A stretch of DNA of 64,000 nucleotides from Sphingobacteriales bacterium (GCA_016235125.1 JACRLZ010000008.1:124001-188000), one strand, 5' to 3'. Shown: positions 34,281 through 43,185, numbered from the stretch's first letter. Numbers and translations: made by a program. The notes: generated from the sequence alone by a model not told the origin.

Positions 34281-34955
34281 TTATATGGAAAAGGATAAAA
34301 GGTATTTTTTGCTTTGCCTGTAAATGATCCATTCTGTTATCAGCATATTTCCTACTACACTTACCCATAGAGAGAACTGGTAGTTCTCCAGTAGTTGCCA
34401 GTTGAGCAGGTGGAGCATCACATAATACACCCTGAAGGTAACAGCCGTCATGGCCATGGCGTAGCTGCGCATCATCCAGATTTTATGCGCCACCACATTT
34501 TTTTTGTGGATAGTGGTTAAGCCATTCAGGGTGGTTACAAACCACCAGATAGCCATAAACATAAAGAGACATCTTTCCCAAAAACTTCCTTTTGCAAAGA
34601 AGGCCATGTACAGACCGGTGGGGGCACCTATAAATAAAACAACTGCCACATAAATTTTTCCTGATATACGGTGAATGGCTTTTGATTTTTTTAAGAGATA
34701 TCTTGAAAACTGAATAAGGGCAGCGATGATACAAAATGAACCCACAGCGATATGTAAGTAGAAGCAGGCATTATAAATATTGCTTTTGAATAAGAGACCC
34801 CGTTCTTCGATAAAATCAAAATCCTTGCTGAAAGAAAAATAGGGAAGGGTATTGTAAACTATCAGCAGGCTGAAAAAGACTACTGGTACCCAGAATAACA
34901 TCCGGGAAAAAATCTTTACTGATTTTTGAAGGGTGAGAACTCTTGTGTTTTGCAT
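34281..34955 (-). CDS. DUF2306 family membrane protein
   Basis: A 224-residue integral membrane protein with about six helices (MLFWVPVVFFSLLIVYNTL; CFYLHIAVGSFCIIAALIQF; ISGKIYVAVVLFIGAPTGLY; CLFMFMAIWWFVTTLNGL; and two more). The DUF2306 signature is visible as HRISGKIYV and HKIWMMRSYAMAMTAVTFR, with His and Arg residues at membrane edges. Function not established. Same orientation as the small charged membrane protein downstream. Confidence 0.85.
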   Translation of the reverse strand: MQNTRVLTLQKSVKIFSRMLFWVPVVFFSLLIVYNTLPYFSFSKDFDFIEERGLLFKSNIYNACFYLHIAVGSFCIIAALIQFSRYLLKKSKAIHRISGKIYVAVVLFIGAPTGLYMAFFAKGSFWERCLFMFMAIWWFVTTLNGLTTIHKKNVVAHKIWMMRSYAMAMTAVTFRVYYVMLHLLNWQLLENYQFSLWVSVVGNMLITEWIIYRQSKKYLLSFSI

Positions 34956-35022
34956 ACAGTGGTTTGTGATACGGCGGAGATGCCGGGGCTAAAAACTCTT
35001 CATAAAGAAAGGCTGTTACAAG

Positions 35023-35053
35023 TTTGTTAAAGGAATTTGATAAGTTACCTTTG
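35023..35053 (+). promoter_or_regulatory. Full consensus promoter of the DUF3109 gene
   Basis: TTTG at 35023-35026, exactly 19 bases, then TACCTTTG at 35046-35053. The first ATG begins at 35058, where the transcript is expected to start, so the mRNA should be leaderless or start within a few bases of the second ATG at 35064. Confidence 0.7.
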
Positions 35054-35057
35054 AACA

Positions 35058-35669
35058 ATGATCATGATTGATAACCTGCTGATAAGCGACGATGTGGTAG
35101 AGAGAAAATTCGTTTGTGACCTGAGCAAATGCAAGGGCGCCTGCTGCGAAGAAGGCGATGCCGGGGCTCCTTTGGAAAGTGAAGAACCGGACATCATTCT
35201 TGAAATGTATGAGAAGATAAAACCCTATCTTACAAAAGCTGCCATTGCTGAAATAGAAAAGAAAGGAAAATATGTTTATAACAGGGAGTTTGGCTGGGTT
35301 ACTCCAACTCTCGGAAATGATAAGGAAATATGCGTATATGGTAAAAGAGATGAGAGGGGAATTATCAAGTGTGCTTTTGAGCAGGCTTATTATGATGGGG
35401 TGATTTCCTGGAAAAAACCTATCAGCTGCCATCTTTATCCCATTATTATCGAAAAAAGCAAGAAAGGAAGTTTTGACAGGATGAACTATGAGCCGAGAAC
35501 AAAAGCCTGTAAACCGGCCTGTGTTCAGGGTGAAAAATTACAGGTATTGGTTTATGAATTTTTAAAAGAGCCCCTGATACGAAAGTTTGGACAGGAGTTT
35601 TATAATGCACTGGAACAGGCGGCTGGTTTAAGTATTAATCCGGATGAAAGGAGAAAAATTGCTTCATGA
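35058..35669 (+). CDS. DUF3109 family Cys-rich protein
   Basis: A 203-residue protein of the DUF3109 family, conserved in Bacteroidota and probably a metal- or Fe-S-binding protein. Cys clusters are CDLSKCKGACCEEGDAG near the N-terminus, CVYG, CAFEQAYYDG, SCHLYPI and CKPAC. The start is either ATG 35058 or ATG 35064; both give the same family start (MIDNLLISDDV). Overlaps the LutB-like gene by 4 bases (ATGA), implying coupled translation. Confidence 0.9.
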   Translation: MIMIDNLLISDDVVERKFVCDLSKCKGACCEEGDAGAPLESEEPDIILEMYEKIKPYLTKAAIAEIEKKGKYVYNREFGWVTPTLGNDKEICVYGKRDERGIIKCAFEQAYYDGVISWKKPISCHLYPIIIEKSKKGSFDRMNYEPRTKACKPACVQGEKLQVLVYEFLKEPLIRKFGQEFYNALEQAAGLSINPDERRKIAS

Positions 35670-37045
35670 AAGAACAAGCCGCCATATTCAAAGCGAAGAG
35701 CACAATAAAAGCAGCGGATAAAGAGCATCGGCGCAAAATCAATTTCAATATTGGTAAGTACAATGCTGTGGTTCCGCAGGGCAAACAACAGTTTATGGAC
35801 GTTGCCCTGGCTAGAGAAAGAGCAAAAAATATTAAATGGAAGGCCATTGAGACCTTAGATAAGCAACTTGAAAATTTTGAAGCAGCTATTACAAAAAGAG
35901 GAGCCAAAGTAATTTGGGCTGAAGATGCTCAGCAGGTTTTGAGTGCCATTAAAAAAATCTGTGAAGAAAAAAATTGCAAGACTCTTGTGAAAAGCAAGAG
36001 CATGGTAACAGAAGAAATTCATCTGAATGATTTCCTGGAAAAGCACGGGATTGAAAGTGTGGAAACGGATTTGGGAGAATACATTCAGCAACTGGATGGA
36101 GAGCCGCCATACCATATTGTAACTCCTGCCATGCATAAAAGCAAGGAAGATGTGGCCAAACTTTTCGCCGAAAAATTAGGAACTGATCCCAGGGCAACTC
36201 CTGAGCAATTAACATTAACGGCCCGAAAGGTTTTGAGGGAAAAATATGTGCAGGCAGAAGTGGGAGTGACAGGAGCTAATTTCATCATTGCTGATATTGG
36301 CGGAATAGCTGTAACAGAAAATGAAGGTAATGCCAGACTGAGTTGTTCTTTTCCTAAAACACATATTGTGGTTGCAGGCATTGAAAAAGTAATTCCTTCC
36401 ATCACTGACCTTGGATTATTCTGGCCCTTGCTGGCAACTTTTGGAACCGGCCAGAGAGTTACAGTTTACAATACTATTCTCACCGGACCCAAACAGCCAA
36501 ATGAAACAGACGGCCCGGATAATATGTATGTGATATTGCTGGATAATGGCCGTACAAATATTCTTAAAGATTCAAAGCAAAGAGAAAGCCTGTATTGCAT
36601 TCGTTGCGGTGCCTGTTTGAATGCCTGCCCTGTTTATAAAAATATCGGAGGTCATGCTTATGCCGCCACTTATAGCGGTCCGATAGGCTCTGTGATCACT
36701 CCGCATTTAAAAGATCTGGGAGAATGGAAACATTTGAGCTATGCCTCATCCCTTTGTGGTAATTGTACAGAAGTGTGTGCAGTAAAAATAAATCTACATG
36801 AACTGCTTTTAGAAAACAGGCAAGAAGCGGTGGAAGAAGGGAATAGCCCTTTTGCAGAAAGAATAGCCTGGAAAATGTGGAAGCAGGGAATGCTGCGGAG
36901 AAGATGGATGAATATCGCCGGAAGCAAAACCAAAAACTGGGTGGTGAATACACTCGTAAAGGGCTGGGCGATACACCGCGGAAAAATGGTATTCCCAAAA
37001 AAATCTTTTAACCAGATGTGGCAAGAGAAATACGGAAACCGGTAG
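35666..37045 (+). CDS. LutB-like iron-sulfur protein (LUD domain)
   Basis: A 459-residue protein of the LutB family: N-terminal LUD domain (about 60-290; VKSKSMVTEEIHLNDFLEKH, FIIADIGGIAVTENEGNARL) and two 4Fe-4S motifs, CIRCGACLNACPVY and CGNCTEVCAV. In Bacillus, LutABC oxidises L-lactate; LutB and LutC carry electrons. The matching LutC-like gene is here 21 kb away at 57498, and no LutA is next to it, so lactate oxidation is an inference. Coupled to the DUF3109 gene by the ATGA overlap. Confidence 0.92.
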   Translation: MKEQAAIFKAKSTIKAADKEHRRKINFNIGKYNAVVPQGKQQFMDVALARERAKNIKWKAIETLDKQLENFEAAITKRGAKVIWAEDAQQVLSAIKKICEEKNCKTLVKSKSMVTEEIHLNDFLEKHGIESVETDLGEYIQQLDGEPPYHIVTPAMHKSKEDVAKLFAEKLGTDPRATPEQLTLTARKVLREKYVQAEVGVTGANFIIADIGGIAVTENEGNARLSCSFPKTHIVVAGIEKVIPSITDLGLFWPLLATFGTGQRVTVYNTILTGPKQPNETDGPDNMYVILLDNGRTNILKDSKQRESLYCIRCGACLNACPVYKNIGGHAYAATYSGPIGSVITPHLKDLGEWKHLSYASSLCGNCTEVCAVKINLHELLLENRQEAVEEGNSPFAERIAWKMWKQGMLRRRWMNIAGSKTKNWVVNTLVKGWAIHRGKMVFPKKSFNQMWQEKYGNR

Positions 37046-37057
37046 TAATTTCAAGCT

Positions 37058-38458
37058 GTGATAGTTTTTAGCAGTACCATATCTCTTCGACTACAGTATA
37101 TTTTAGATTTTGCCAAAAACCAGATTGGCAGCAGCACTCTTACCCTGACAGATAATATTGATGAGTTCAAAAGCTATGATGGAGTTAAGATCAATTATAG
37201 TGAAAGAAGAATTGATGAAAATGAACTTTGGATCAAGCCGCATCTGCTTTTGTTTGAGAATACTATTAAAGACCAGCAGATAAGTTGTTTTACCGAAAAC
37301 GATCAAAAGGCTTTTTTTAAAACAGACGGAGATTGCCCCTTTGACATTTTTGCAGCTTCTTTTTATTTATTGAGTCGTTATGAAGAATATTTGTCTCATA
37401 AAAAAGATATGTATGGCCGCTATGCTCATGAAAACTCTTTGGCATTCAGGGAGGGATTTCTTCATCTTCCATTAATTAATATATGGATTAATAGCTTCAA
37501 AGAAGTTCTTAGGAAAAAATTTCCCAATTCCACTTTCCCCAATTCTCAATTCCATTTTCTCCCCACTTATGATATTGATGAAATGTTTTGCTATCTGCAT
37601 AAGCCATGGTGGAAAACAAAAGGGGGGAATATCAGATCAAGACTTAAAAATGAGAATTGGGAAGTAAAAGAAAGGCAGGAAGTACTGGATGGGTTATTGC
37701 CGGATCCATATGATTCATTTGACCGGATAAAGTTTCTGCATACCATCTATCATCAGCTTCAGGGAATTGTATTTATTCTTGTTGCAAAAAAAAACAGTAA
37801 ATACGATAAAAATATTTCGCCATATAAAGTGGAGTTCAAAGAAAAGATCAGGAGTTTCTTTGATACAATGCCTGAATGGGATAAGAATCCGCATCCCGAT
37901 TTGAAAGCGGGATTACATCCATCCTGGCAAAGCGGCGATGATCCATCATTAATTAAAAAGGAGTTGGATATACTGGAATCTGAAATCGGGGTAGAATCAC
38001 TCGGCTCCCGCCAGCACTACATTCGTTTTACTTTGCCGCAAACTTTCCGCCAACTTATTGATGCCGGTATTTATGATGATTACTCCATGGGCTATGGAAG
38101 TATCAATGGTTTCAGGGCATCAGTTACATCTGAATTTTACTGGTATGATCTGGAAGCCGAAAAGCAGACAGAATTAAAAATGCATCCTTTCTGTTTTATG
38201 GATGCCAATTCCTATTACGAACAAAAAAACACTTCGCAACAGGCATTAGATGAAATGATGAACTATTTTGAAATAATTAAGTCCGTAGGCGGAACAATGA
38301 TTACCATCTGGCACAATACATTTTTAGGAACTCACCGGAGATTTGCAGGATGGAGAGAAGTGTATGAAGAATTTATCAGGCGGATTTATTTCCAGATACC
38401 ATATGTAAACCAACAGATAGACAATGAAGGAATGGATAAGAGACATTTTCTGAGTTAA
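37058..38458 (+). CDS. Polysaccharide deacetylase-like protein with DUF7033-type N-terminus
   Basis: A 466-residue protein with a GTG start and no signal peptide. The C-terminal two-thirds looks like a NodB-type carbohydrate esterase: PTYDIDEMF (Asp motif), GLHPSWQS (His motif), GYGSINGFRAS and IWHNTF. The N-terminal half matches the domain that precedes this enzyme in other Bacteroidota. Substrate unknown. Residues about 155-167 (FPNSTFPNSQFHF) are encoded by a TTCCCAATTC-type near-tandem tract and may be an insertion. It overlaps the convergent EamA gene by 4 bases. Confidence 0.78.
   Translation: MIVFSSTISLRLQYILDFAKNQIGSSTLTLTDNIDEFKSYDGVKINYSERRIDENELWIKPHLLLFENTIKDQQISCFTENDQKAFFKTDGDCPFDIFAASFYLLSRYEEYLSHKKDMYGRYAHENSLAFREGFLHLPLINIWINSFKEVLRKKFPNSTFPNSQFHFLPTYDIDEMFCYLHKPWWKTKGGNIRSRLKNENWEVKERQEVLDGLLPDPYDSFDRIKFLHTIYHQLQGIVFILVAKKNSKYDKNISPYKVEFKEKIRSFFDTMPEWDKNPHPDLKAGLHPSWQSGDDPSLIKKELDILESEIGVESLGSRQHYIRFTLPQTFRQLIDAGIYDDYSMGYGSINGFRASVTSEFYWYDLEAEKQTELKMHPFCFMDANSYYEQKNTSQQALDEMMNYFEIIKSVGGTMITIWHNTFLGTHRRFAGWREVYEEFIRRIYFQIPYVNQQIDNEGMDKRHFLS
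37520..37560. repeat. CCAATTC tract in the deacetylase-like gene
   Basis: Near-tandem TTCCCAATTCCACTTTCCCC and AATTCTCAATTCC, in frame. An inverted related segment (GAGAATTGGGAAG) lies 100 bases downstream at about 37652-37664. Confidence 0.45.
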
Positions 38459-39465
38459 ACACCTTCTGCTTCCGGCTGCTCCGGCGCAGGTACTGCTTTA
38501 AAAGCTTTATTGACAAGATATACCCCCAGGAGAGTCACCAATCCTCCAACAGTTATAAAAATGGTAATGCGTTCATTAAAAATCAGTGCTCCGCAAATTA
38601 CCGCTACCATTGGGTTTACATAGGCATAAATCGACGCCTGTTCAGTAGGAAGCCGTTGTAAGGCATACAGGTAACAAATAAATGCAGTCAGCGAACCGAA
38701 AATGACAAGATAACCGATGGACATCCACGATTCCCACGGAATTTCCGTAACAGGAACTGCATTGCCGGTAATATTGGTAAATGTAAAAAGCAGGATGCCG
38801 GAAATAAGCATTTGCAGGCCAAGGCTGAAATAAGGATTGAAATGTGCTGCCTGGCTTTTCGTATAAAGTGTTGCAAAGGCCCATGTCCATGTGGCAATAA
38901 CGGACAAAATGATTCCCAATCTAAAATCAGCATTAAGAAAGTCCTGCAGGTGGTCAGCAAATATTATACAAACGCCGCCAAAGCCAAGTAATAAACCAAA
39001 AATAGCTTTTGAAGGAATTTGACCTTTCGCAGAAAACAAACCGATAACTACAAGCCATAAAGGAAAGATGGCACCGATGATAGATCCTAACCCGGCCGAT
39101 ATATATTTTACTCCCCATGTACTTAGTCCATTACTGAGAATAAAATTCAGGAAACTCAAAACCAGTATCGGTATCCATTCTTTTCCTTTGGGCAGTTTGG
39201 CTCCTTTTATCAGAAAAAAACCAACATATAATAATCCTGCGATCAGCTGGCGGATACTTGCCAGCTGCAAAGCAGGCATATGTCTTACTCCTTCTTTGGA
39301 TGCGATCCATGTGGTGCCCCATAAAATGCAAACGGCAGCAAGGGCAAACAAAGCTTTTGCTTTTTCACCTTTCTTATGGATGGTTAGTGGATTAAAGACC
39401 GATAACTTTTTTAAAGAATCGGCGGAAGATTGAATAATGATTTTATGAAAGTCAAAAATGTTCAT
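38455..39465 (-). CDS. EamA/DMT family transporter
   Basis: A 336-residue drug/metabolite transporter with ten predicted helices in two EamA repeats (ALFALAAVCILWGTTWIASKE; LNFILSNGLSTWGVKYISAG; then VIATWTWAFATLYTKSQA; FGSLTAFICYLYALQRLP; VNPMVAVICGALIFNERI). Substrate cannot be told. Its ATG shares a base with the purH stop (TAATG), so it is translationally coupled to purH; this supports the long N-terminus (MNIFDFHKII) although it is about 30 residues longer than usual. Confidence 0.9.
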   Translation of the reverse strand: MNIFDFHKIIIQSSADSLKKLSVFNPLTIHKKGEKAKALFALAAVCILWGTTWIASKEGVRHMPALQLASIRQLIAGLLYVGFFLIKGAKLPKGKEWIPILVLSFLNFILSNGLSTWGVKYISAGLGSIIGAIFPLWLVVIGLFSAKGQIPSKAIFGLLLGFGGVCIIFADHLQDFLNADFRLGIILSVIATWTWAFATLYTKSQAAHFNPYFSLGLQMLISGILLFTFTNITGNAVPVTEIPWESWMSIGYLVIFGSLTAFICYLYALQRLPTEQASIYAYVNPMVAVICGALIFNERITIFITVGGLVTLLGVYLVNKAFKAVPAPEQPEAEGV

Positions 39466-41003
39466 TAATGTTTGAAGTGCCGTATGCCCGTAATTACCAT
39501 TGCCAGTTTATTTTCAACACAATAGTCAATTGAGTCCTTATCTCTGACAGAGCCCCCAGGTTGTATGAAAGCCGTAATTCCGGCTTCATGTCCCATCTTC
39601 ACACAGTCATTGAAAGGAAAAAAAGCATCGCTTGCCATTACAGCGCCGTTCAGATCAAAATTGAATTGCTTTGCTTTATCAATTGCCTGCCGCAAAGAAT
39701 CAATCCGGCTGGTTTGCCCGCATCCTTTACCGATAAGTTGTTTATTTTTTACCAGCGCAATAGCATTCGATTTAAGATGTTTGCAGACAAGATTAGCAAA
39801 AATCAGATCTTCTTTTTCAGATGCTTTGGTTTCCCGGCCACCGGCTTCTTTCCATTCAGAATAATTTCCCTCATCATTATCCTGGATCAATACACCATTT
39901 AAAACAGATCGCTGCATTCCTGACTTCAGACTTCTGACTTCCGTTTTCATTCTTAACAATATCCTGTTCTTCTTTGATTTCAAAACTATCAATGCATCTT
40001 CATCAAATGCGGAGGCTATCAATACTTCAAAGAATATTTCATTGATGGCATTAGCTGTTGCTTTATCAATAGTCCCATTGCAAACTAATACACCGCCAAA
40101 TGCTGATTCAGGATCGCCGGCCAGTGCAGCATCCCAACTTTCCTTAACTGTTGATCTTTGGGCTATACCGCACACATTGGTATGCTTGATAATTGCAAAG
40201 ACCTCCCCCAAACCCCCTCCGAAGGAGGGGGCTTTCGGGAACTCCGATATTAGCTGAATGGCTCCGTCCACATCCACCAGGTTATTATAAGAAAGTTCTT
40301 TTCCATTCAATTGTTCAAAGATTTCATCAAGATTGCCGAAGAATGTTGCTTTCTGATGAGGATTTTCTCCATAGCGAAGTATTTTTTCTTCCTTATTGAA
40401 TGGAGTGGTGACATTCAGCTGATGAAAATAATTGGAGATAGCTGTATCATAAGCTGTGCAAACATCAAATGCTTTGATGGCAAACATTCTGCGTTGTTCC
40501 AAAGTAGTCTCACCTTTTTGCTCCTTTAGTATATTCTCAAGCAATGAATAATCTTTTTTGTTAGCCACTACAACTACATCTCTATGATTTTTAGCGGCGC
40601 CACGAATCATAGATGGTCCGCCAATGTCAATCTTTTCAATGATCAGCTTTTCATCCGTCGTAGAAGTAACTGTTTCTTCAAAGGGGTAGAGGTCTACAAT
40701 CACCAAATCAATTTCGGGAATATTGTACTGTTTCATTTCTGCCACATGGGTCTCATCATCCCTTTTTCCCAATATGCCGCCAAACACAGAAGGATGCAAT
40801 GTCTTTACCCTGCCGCCAAGTATGGATGGATAAGATGTAAGCGATTCAACGGGAACAACTTTTATCCCGAGTTTTTCAATAAAACTTTGAGTGCCTCCGG
40901 TAGAATAAATAGTAACACCCAATTCAGACAACAACTTAACGATAGGTTCAAGGCCATCTTTGTAAAAAACAGAGATGAGGGCAGATTTAATTTTTCTGTT
41001 CAT
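39465..41003 (-). CDS. purH: Bifunctional AICAR transformylase / IMP cyclohydrolase
   Basis: Catalyses the last two steps of IMP synthesis. 512 residues from ATG 41003 (MNRKIKSALISVFYKDGLEP). The N-terminal MGS-like IMP cyclohydrolase has STGGTQSFIEKLG and GRVKTLHPSVFGGIL. The C-terminal transformylase has the catalytic KHTNVCG (Lys about 273, His about 274) and RYGENPHQKA. Two insertions look repeat-derived: about 254-268 (PKAPSFGGGLGE), four residues before the catalytic Lys-His, and about 352-363 (KTEVRSLKSGMQ). The promoter lies in the comEC 3' end. Downstream gene coupled by TAATG. Confidence 0.96.
   Translation of the reverse strand: MNRKIKSALISVFYKDGLEPIVKLLSELGVTIYSTGGTQSFIEKLGIKVVPVESLTSYPSILGGRVKTLHPSVFGGILGKRDDETHVAEMKQYNIPEIDLVIVDLYPFEETVTSTTDEKLIIEKIDIGGPSMIRGAAKNHRDVVVVANKKDYSLLENILKEQKGETTLEQRRMFAIKAFDVCTAYDTAISNYFHQLNVTTPFNKEEKILRYGENPHQKATFFGNLDEIFEQLNGKELSYNNLVDVDGAIQLISEFPKAPSFGGGLGEVFAIIKHTNVCGIAQRSTVKESWDAALAGDPESAFGGVLVCNGTIDKATANAINEIFFEVLIASAFDEDALIVLKSKKNRILLRMKTEVRSLKSGMQRSVLNGVLIQDNDEGNYSEWKEAGGRETKASEKEDLIFANLVCKHLKSNAIALVKNKQLIGKGCGQTSRIDSLRQAIDKAKQFNFDLNGAVMASDAFFPFNDCVKMGHEAGITAFIQPGGSVRDKDSIDYCVENKLAMVITGIRHFKH
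39916..39948. repeat. GAAGTCAG repeat tract in purH
   Basis: The minus strand reads CGGAAGTCAGAAGTCTGAAG followed by TCAGG, the same family as mutL 4621-4671. In frame. Confidence 0.7.
40199..40242. repeat. CCTCC/GGAGG palindromic repeat in purH
   Basis: The plus strand has ACCTCCCCCAAACCCCCTCC, GAAG, GAGGGGGCTTTCGGGAAC. The CCCCCTCC/GGAGGGGG arms form a palindrome. In frame, encoding PKAPSFGGGLGE. Confidence 0.75.
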
Positions 41004-41014
41004 GGTTGAATAAT

Positions 41015-41040
41015 TGTGCCACGGTTGCAACCGTGGCACA
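41015..41040. repeat. Perfect 26-base palindrome in the purH 5' leader
   Basis: The half-site TGTGCCACGGTTG is exactly mirrored, giving a 26-base perfect palindrome. It lies between the purH -7 box and ATG, starting at about the expected transcript start. It could be an operator, a 5' mRNA hairpin, or another dispersed palindrome. Confidence 0.85.
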
Positions 41041-41046
41041 GTGTGA

Positions 41047-41076
41047 CAAAGGTAAGCTACCGCAGATTCATCACAA
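41047..41076 (-). promoter_or_regulatory. Full consensus promoter of purH
   Basis: The minus strand has TTTTG ending at 41074, 19 bases, then TACCTTTG (41054 to 41047). It overlaps the end of comEC. The predicted transcript start falls at the edge of the 26-base palindrome. Confidence 0.7.
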
Positions 41077-43150
41077 AAGCGCCTTTGGCTGTTACATCAT
41101 GCCAGGGAATGTGCAGGGAGTCGCAGTCCTTTTTCCAATAAGTAGCTTTCCATGCCGGCACTGAACCGTCAAAAACAACCTGCTTTATATCCATTGCTCC
41201 TGCAAGATTTGTGATATAAAATCTGGGATTTCCTGAAACCAGTAATAAATCAATTTTTGACTTCTTGTCGGTTGGTTGAAAACTTACAGAGAAATCAATC
41301 AGCAAAATATTCTTATCATGGTATTGGATGTAATTATTTTTATGCTTTAAATCAGGTAACAAACTATCAGGAGTAATGCGAAACAATATCCGGGAAGGCT
41401 TCAGATGAAAATTTCGGAGAAAAGCATCCGCCAGCAAATCCGTATCGCCGATAAAAAAATATTTTCTTCCATCCACAAAATCTATAGCCCTTCGTTGAGG
41501 CACATTGTATACAATTATTTTTTGTTGCTTATTGGCTGCTATAAATGAAAAAGAACGAAACACGACAAAGCAGAGCAGGGCAGCCAGTCCAATTAACAAA
41601 CCCTTCTTTACTTTTTCTATCAACCAATAACTGATGCCTGCTGCAAAAACAAGTAACAGGATGGCTTGTACAAGGGTTATCTGCATTCCGTCCCACAATG
41701 AAAAGCGCAGCAATTCAATTTTTTCGATCCAGGTATTCATCAGCCAGATCATCCAGCTTAAAATCTTTCCGGCAAATGCAGCAACAACCGGAATCCATCC
41801 CACAGCGCATAGAAAGATTTCTCCCAAAACAATGAAGCTGGACAAAGGAACGGCAAGAAAATTGGTAAGCAGAAAATAATTAGGAAACTGGTGAAAATGA
41901 TAAATGCTCAGCGGCACTGTCAGTATCTGCGCTGCAATGGTGACTGCATTCAGCTTCCAGATGAAATCGAGGATCTTGTTTTTTATGTAAAACCAATTGT
42001 AAATGGGCCGTATAAAAATTACAATACTCAACACTGCTGCATAAGAAAGTTGAAATCCAACATCCCAAAGCCAGTACGGATTAATACAAAGAAGAATAAA
42101 AGCTGAAAAAGCAAGGGTATTGAAAATGGAACTCTTTCTGCCGAGCCCGTCACCAATAACGATGCAGGTGAACATTACTGCCGACCTGAGTACAGATGGC
42201 TGTGCCCCCGCCAGCAAACTGAATAACCACAAACCGGTAATGATGAATACCGGTCTCAGCCATTTCCATTTTTTCTTTTTTTGTAATGGTCTGAATAGCT
42301 GTACCAATAACCAGTAGATCAAACCAAGGTGAAGACCTGATATAGCAATGATGTGTACTACACCGGTGTTGGTATAAGACTGTACAAGAGATTGGTCAAG
42401 GTCATCTTTATAACCGATCAGCAACGCTTCGGCAAGTCCGAGTTCTTTTTCACCGGTGATATTTTTTCTCAAAGTGTTCAGCACCGTTTCACGGGTTGAA
42501 AAAATGAATTTCCTGAACCAGGCCTGTTTCTTGACATCCAATATTTCGTATTCGCCTGATTTTAAAAATACCTGGTGAGTAATGCCCTGAAATAAAGCAT
42601 ATCGTTTATAATCAAACCCGCCGGGATTGCCCGAGTTTTTTATTTCCTGCAGTGATTTTGTAAACAGGATGTTTGAACCATACGATACGGAAGGCGGCAA
42701 ACTATCCTTTCTCAGATAAACAATGATTTTCCCTTTTACAGGAATTTTTTTGCCATCCTGTATTATATAGTTTATCGTGGCATTTGCTTTATATGATTTT
42801 GTTTTTTCAGATAGCGGTTCATTCAATGTTGCCACTACTCCGTCTTTTTCTTTGTAAAAATTTCTGAGCCAGTCTTTATCATTTCGGGGGTCTTTCATTC
42901 TTGCCAGCAGAGCCCCTATGGCAATGAAGACCGAAAATGCAGCAACTGCTGAGATAAAAAATAGTTTGTACCGGGAAAGCAAAGGGATAATGGAAAACAA
43001 TAGTAAAATGATAAGCCCTGAAACTAATATCAGCCACCAAATTGTTGCCCCAAACTGGAATTGCCATTGCAGCATGATGCCGCCGATCATTGCGGGCAAC
43101 AGTTTCAGCAACGGAGCTTTCTTCCAAAAATGGGAACTGTATCCGGCCAT
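41057..43150 (-). CDS. comEC: ComEC/Rec2-family DNA uptake membrane protein
   Basis: A protein of about 697 residues carrying single-stranded DNA across the inner membrane during natural transformation. The DUF4131 N-terminal region comes first (about 25-190), then the Competence domain with many helices (GVVHIIAISGLHLGLIYWLL is the family signature; ALLIGYKDDLD before it; VLRSAVMFTCIVIGDGLGRK after). The C-terminal region is in the place of the metallo-beta-lactamase domain but has no HxHxDH (FVDGRKYFFIGDTDLLADAF instead). I chose the ATG at 43150; an in-frame TTG two codons upstream lies inside the -7 box. Confidence 0.92.
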   Translation of the reverse strand: MAGYSSHFWKKAPLLKLLPAMIGGIMLQWQFQFGATIWWLILVSGLIILLLFSIIPLLSRYKLFFISAVAAFSVFIAIGALLARMKDPRNDKDWLRNFYKEKDGVVATLNEPLSEKTKSYKANATINYIIQDGKKIPVKGKIIVYLRKDSLPPSVSYGSNILFTKSLQEIKNSGNPGGFDYKRYALFQGITHQVFLKSGEYEILDVKKQAWFRKFIFSTRETVLNTLRKNITGEKELGLAEALLIGYKDDLDQSLVQSYTNTGVVHIIAISGLHLGLIYWLLVQLFRPLQKKKKWKWLRPVFIITGLWLFSLLAGAQPSVLRSAVMFTCIVIGDGLGRKSSIFNTLAFSAFILLCINPYWLWDVGFQLSYAAVLSIVIFIRPIYNWFYIKNKILDFIWKLNAVTIAAQILTVPLSIYHFHQFPNYFLLTNFLAVPLSSFIVLGEIFLCAVGWIPVVAAFAGKILSWMIWLMNTWIEKIELLRFSLWDGMQITLVQAILLLVFAAGISYWLIEKVKKGLLIGLAALLCFVVFRSFSFIAANKQQKIIVYNVPQRRAIDFVDGRKYFFIGDTDLLADAFLRNFHLKPSRILFRITPDSLLPDLKHKNNYIQYHDKNILLIDFSVSFQPTDKKSKIDLLLVSGNPRFYITNLAGAMDIKQVVFDGSVPAWKATYWKKDCDSLHIPWHDVTAKGAFVMNLR

Positions 43151-43153
43151 TGG

Positions 43154-43185
43154 CAAAAGATACTAAGGATGATCAAAATAGACAA
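43154..43185 (-). promoter_or_regulatory. comEC promoter 3 bases from the ATG
   Basis: The minus strand has TTG (43185-43183), 20 bases, then TATCTTTTG (43162-43154). The comEC ATG begins 3 bases later, so the transcript should be leaderless. Confidence 0.55.
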
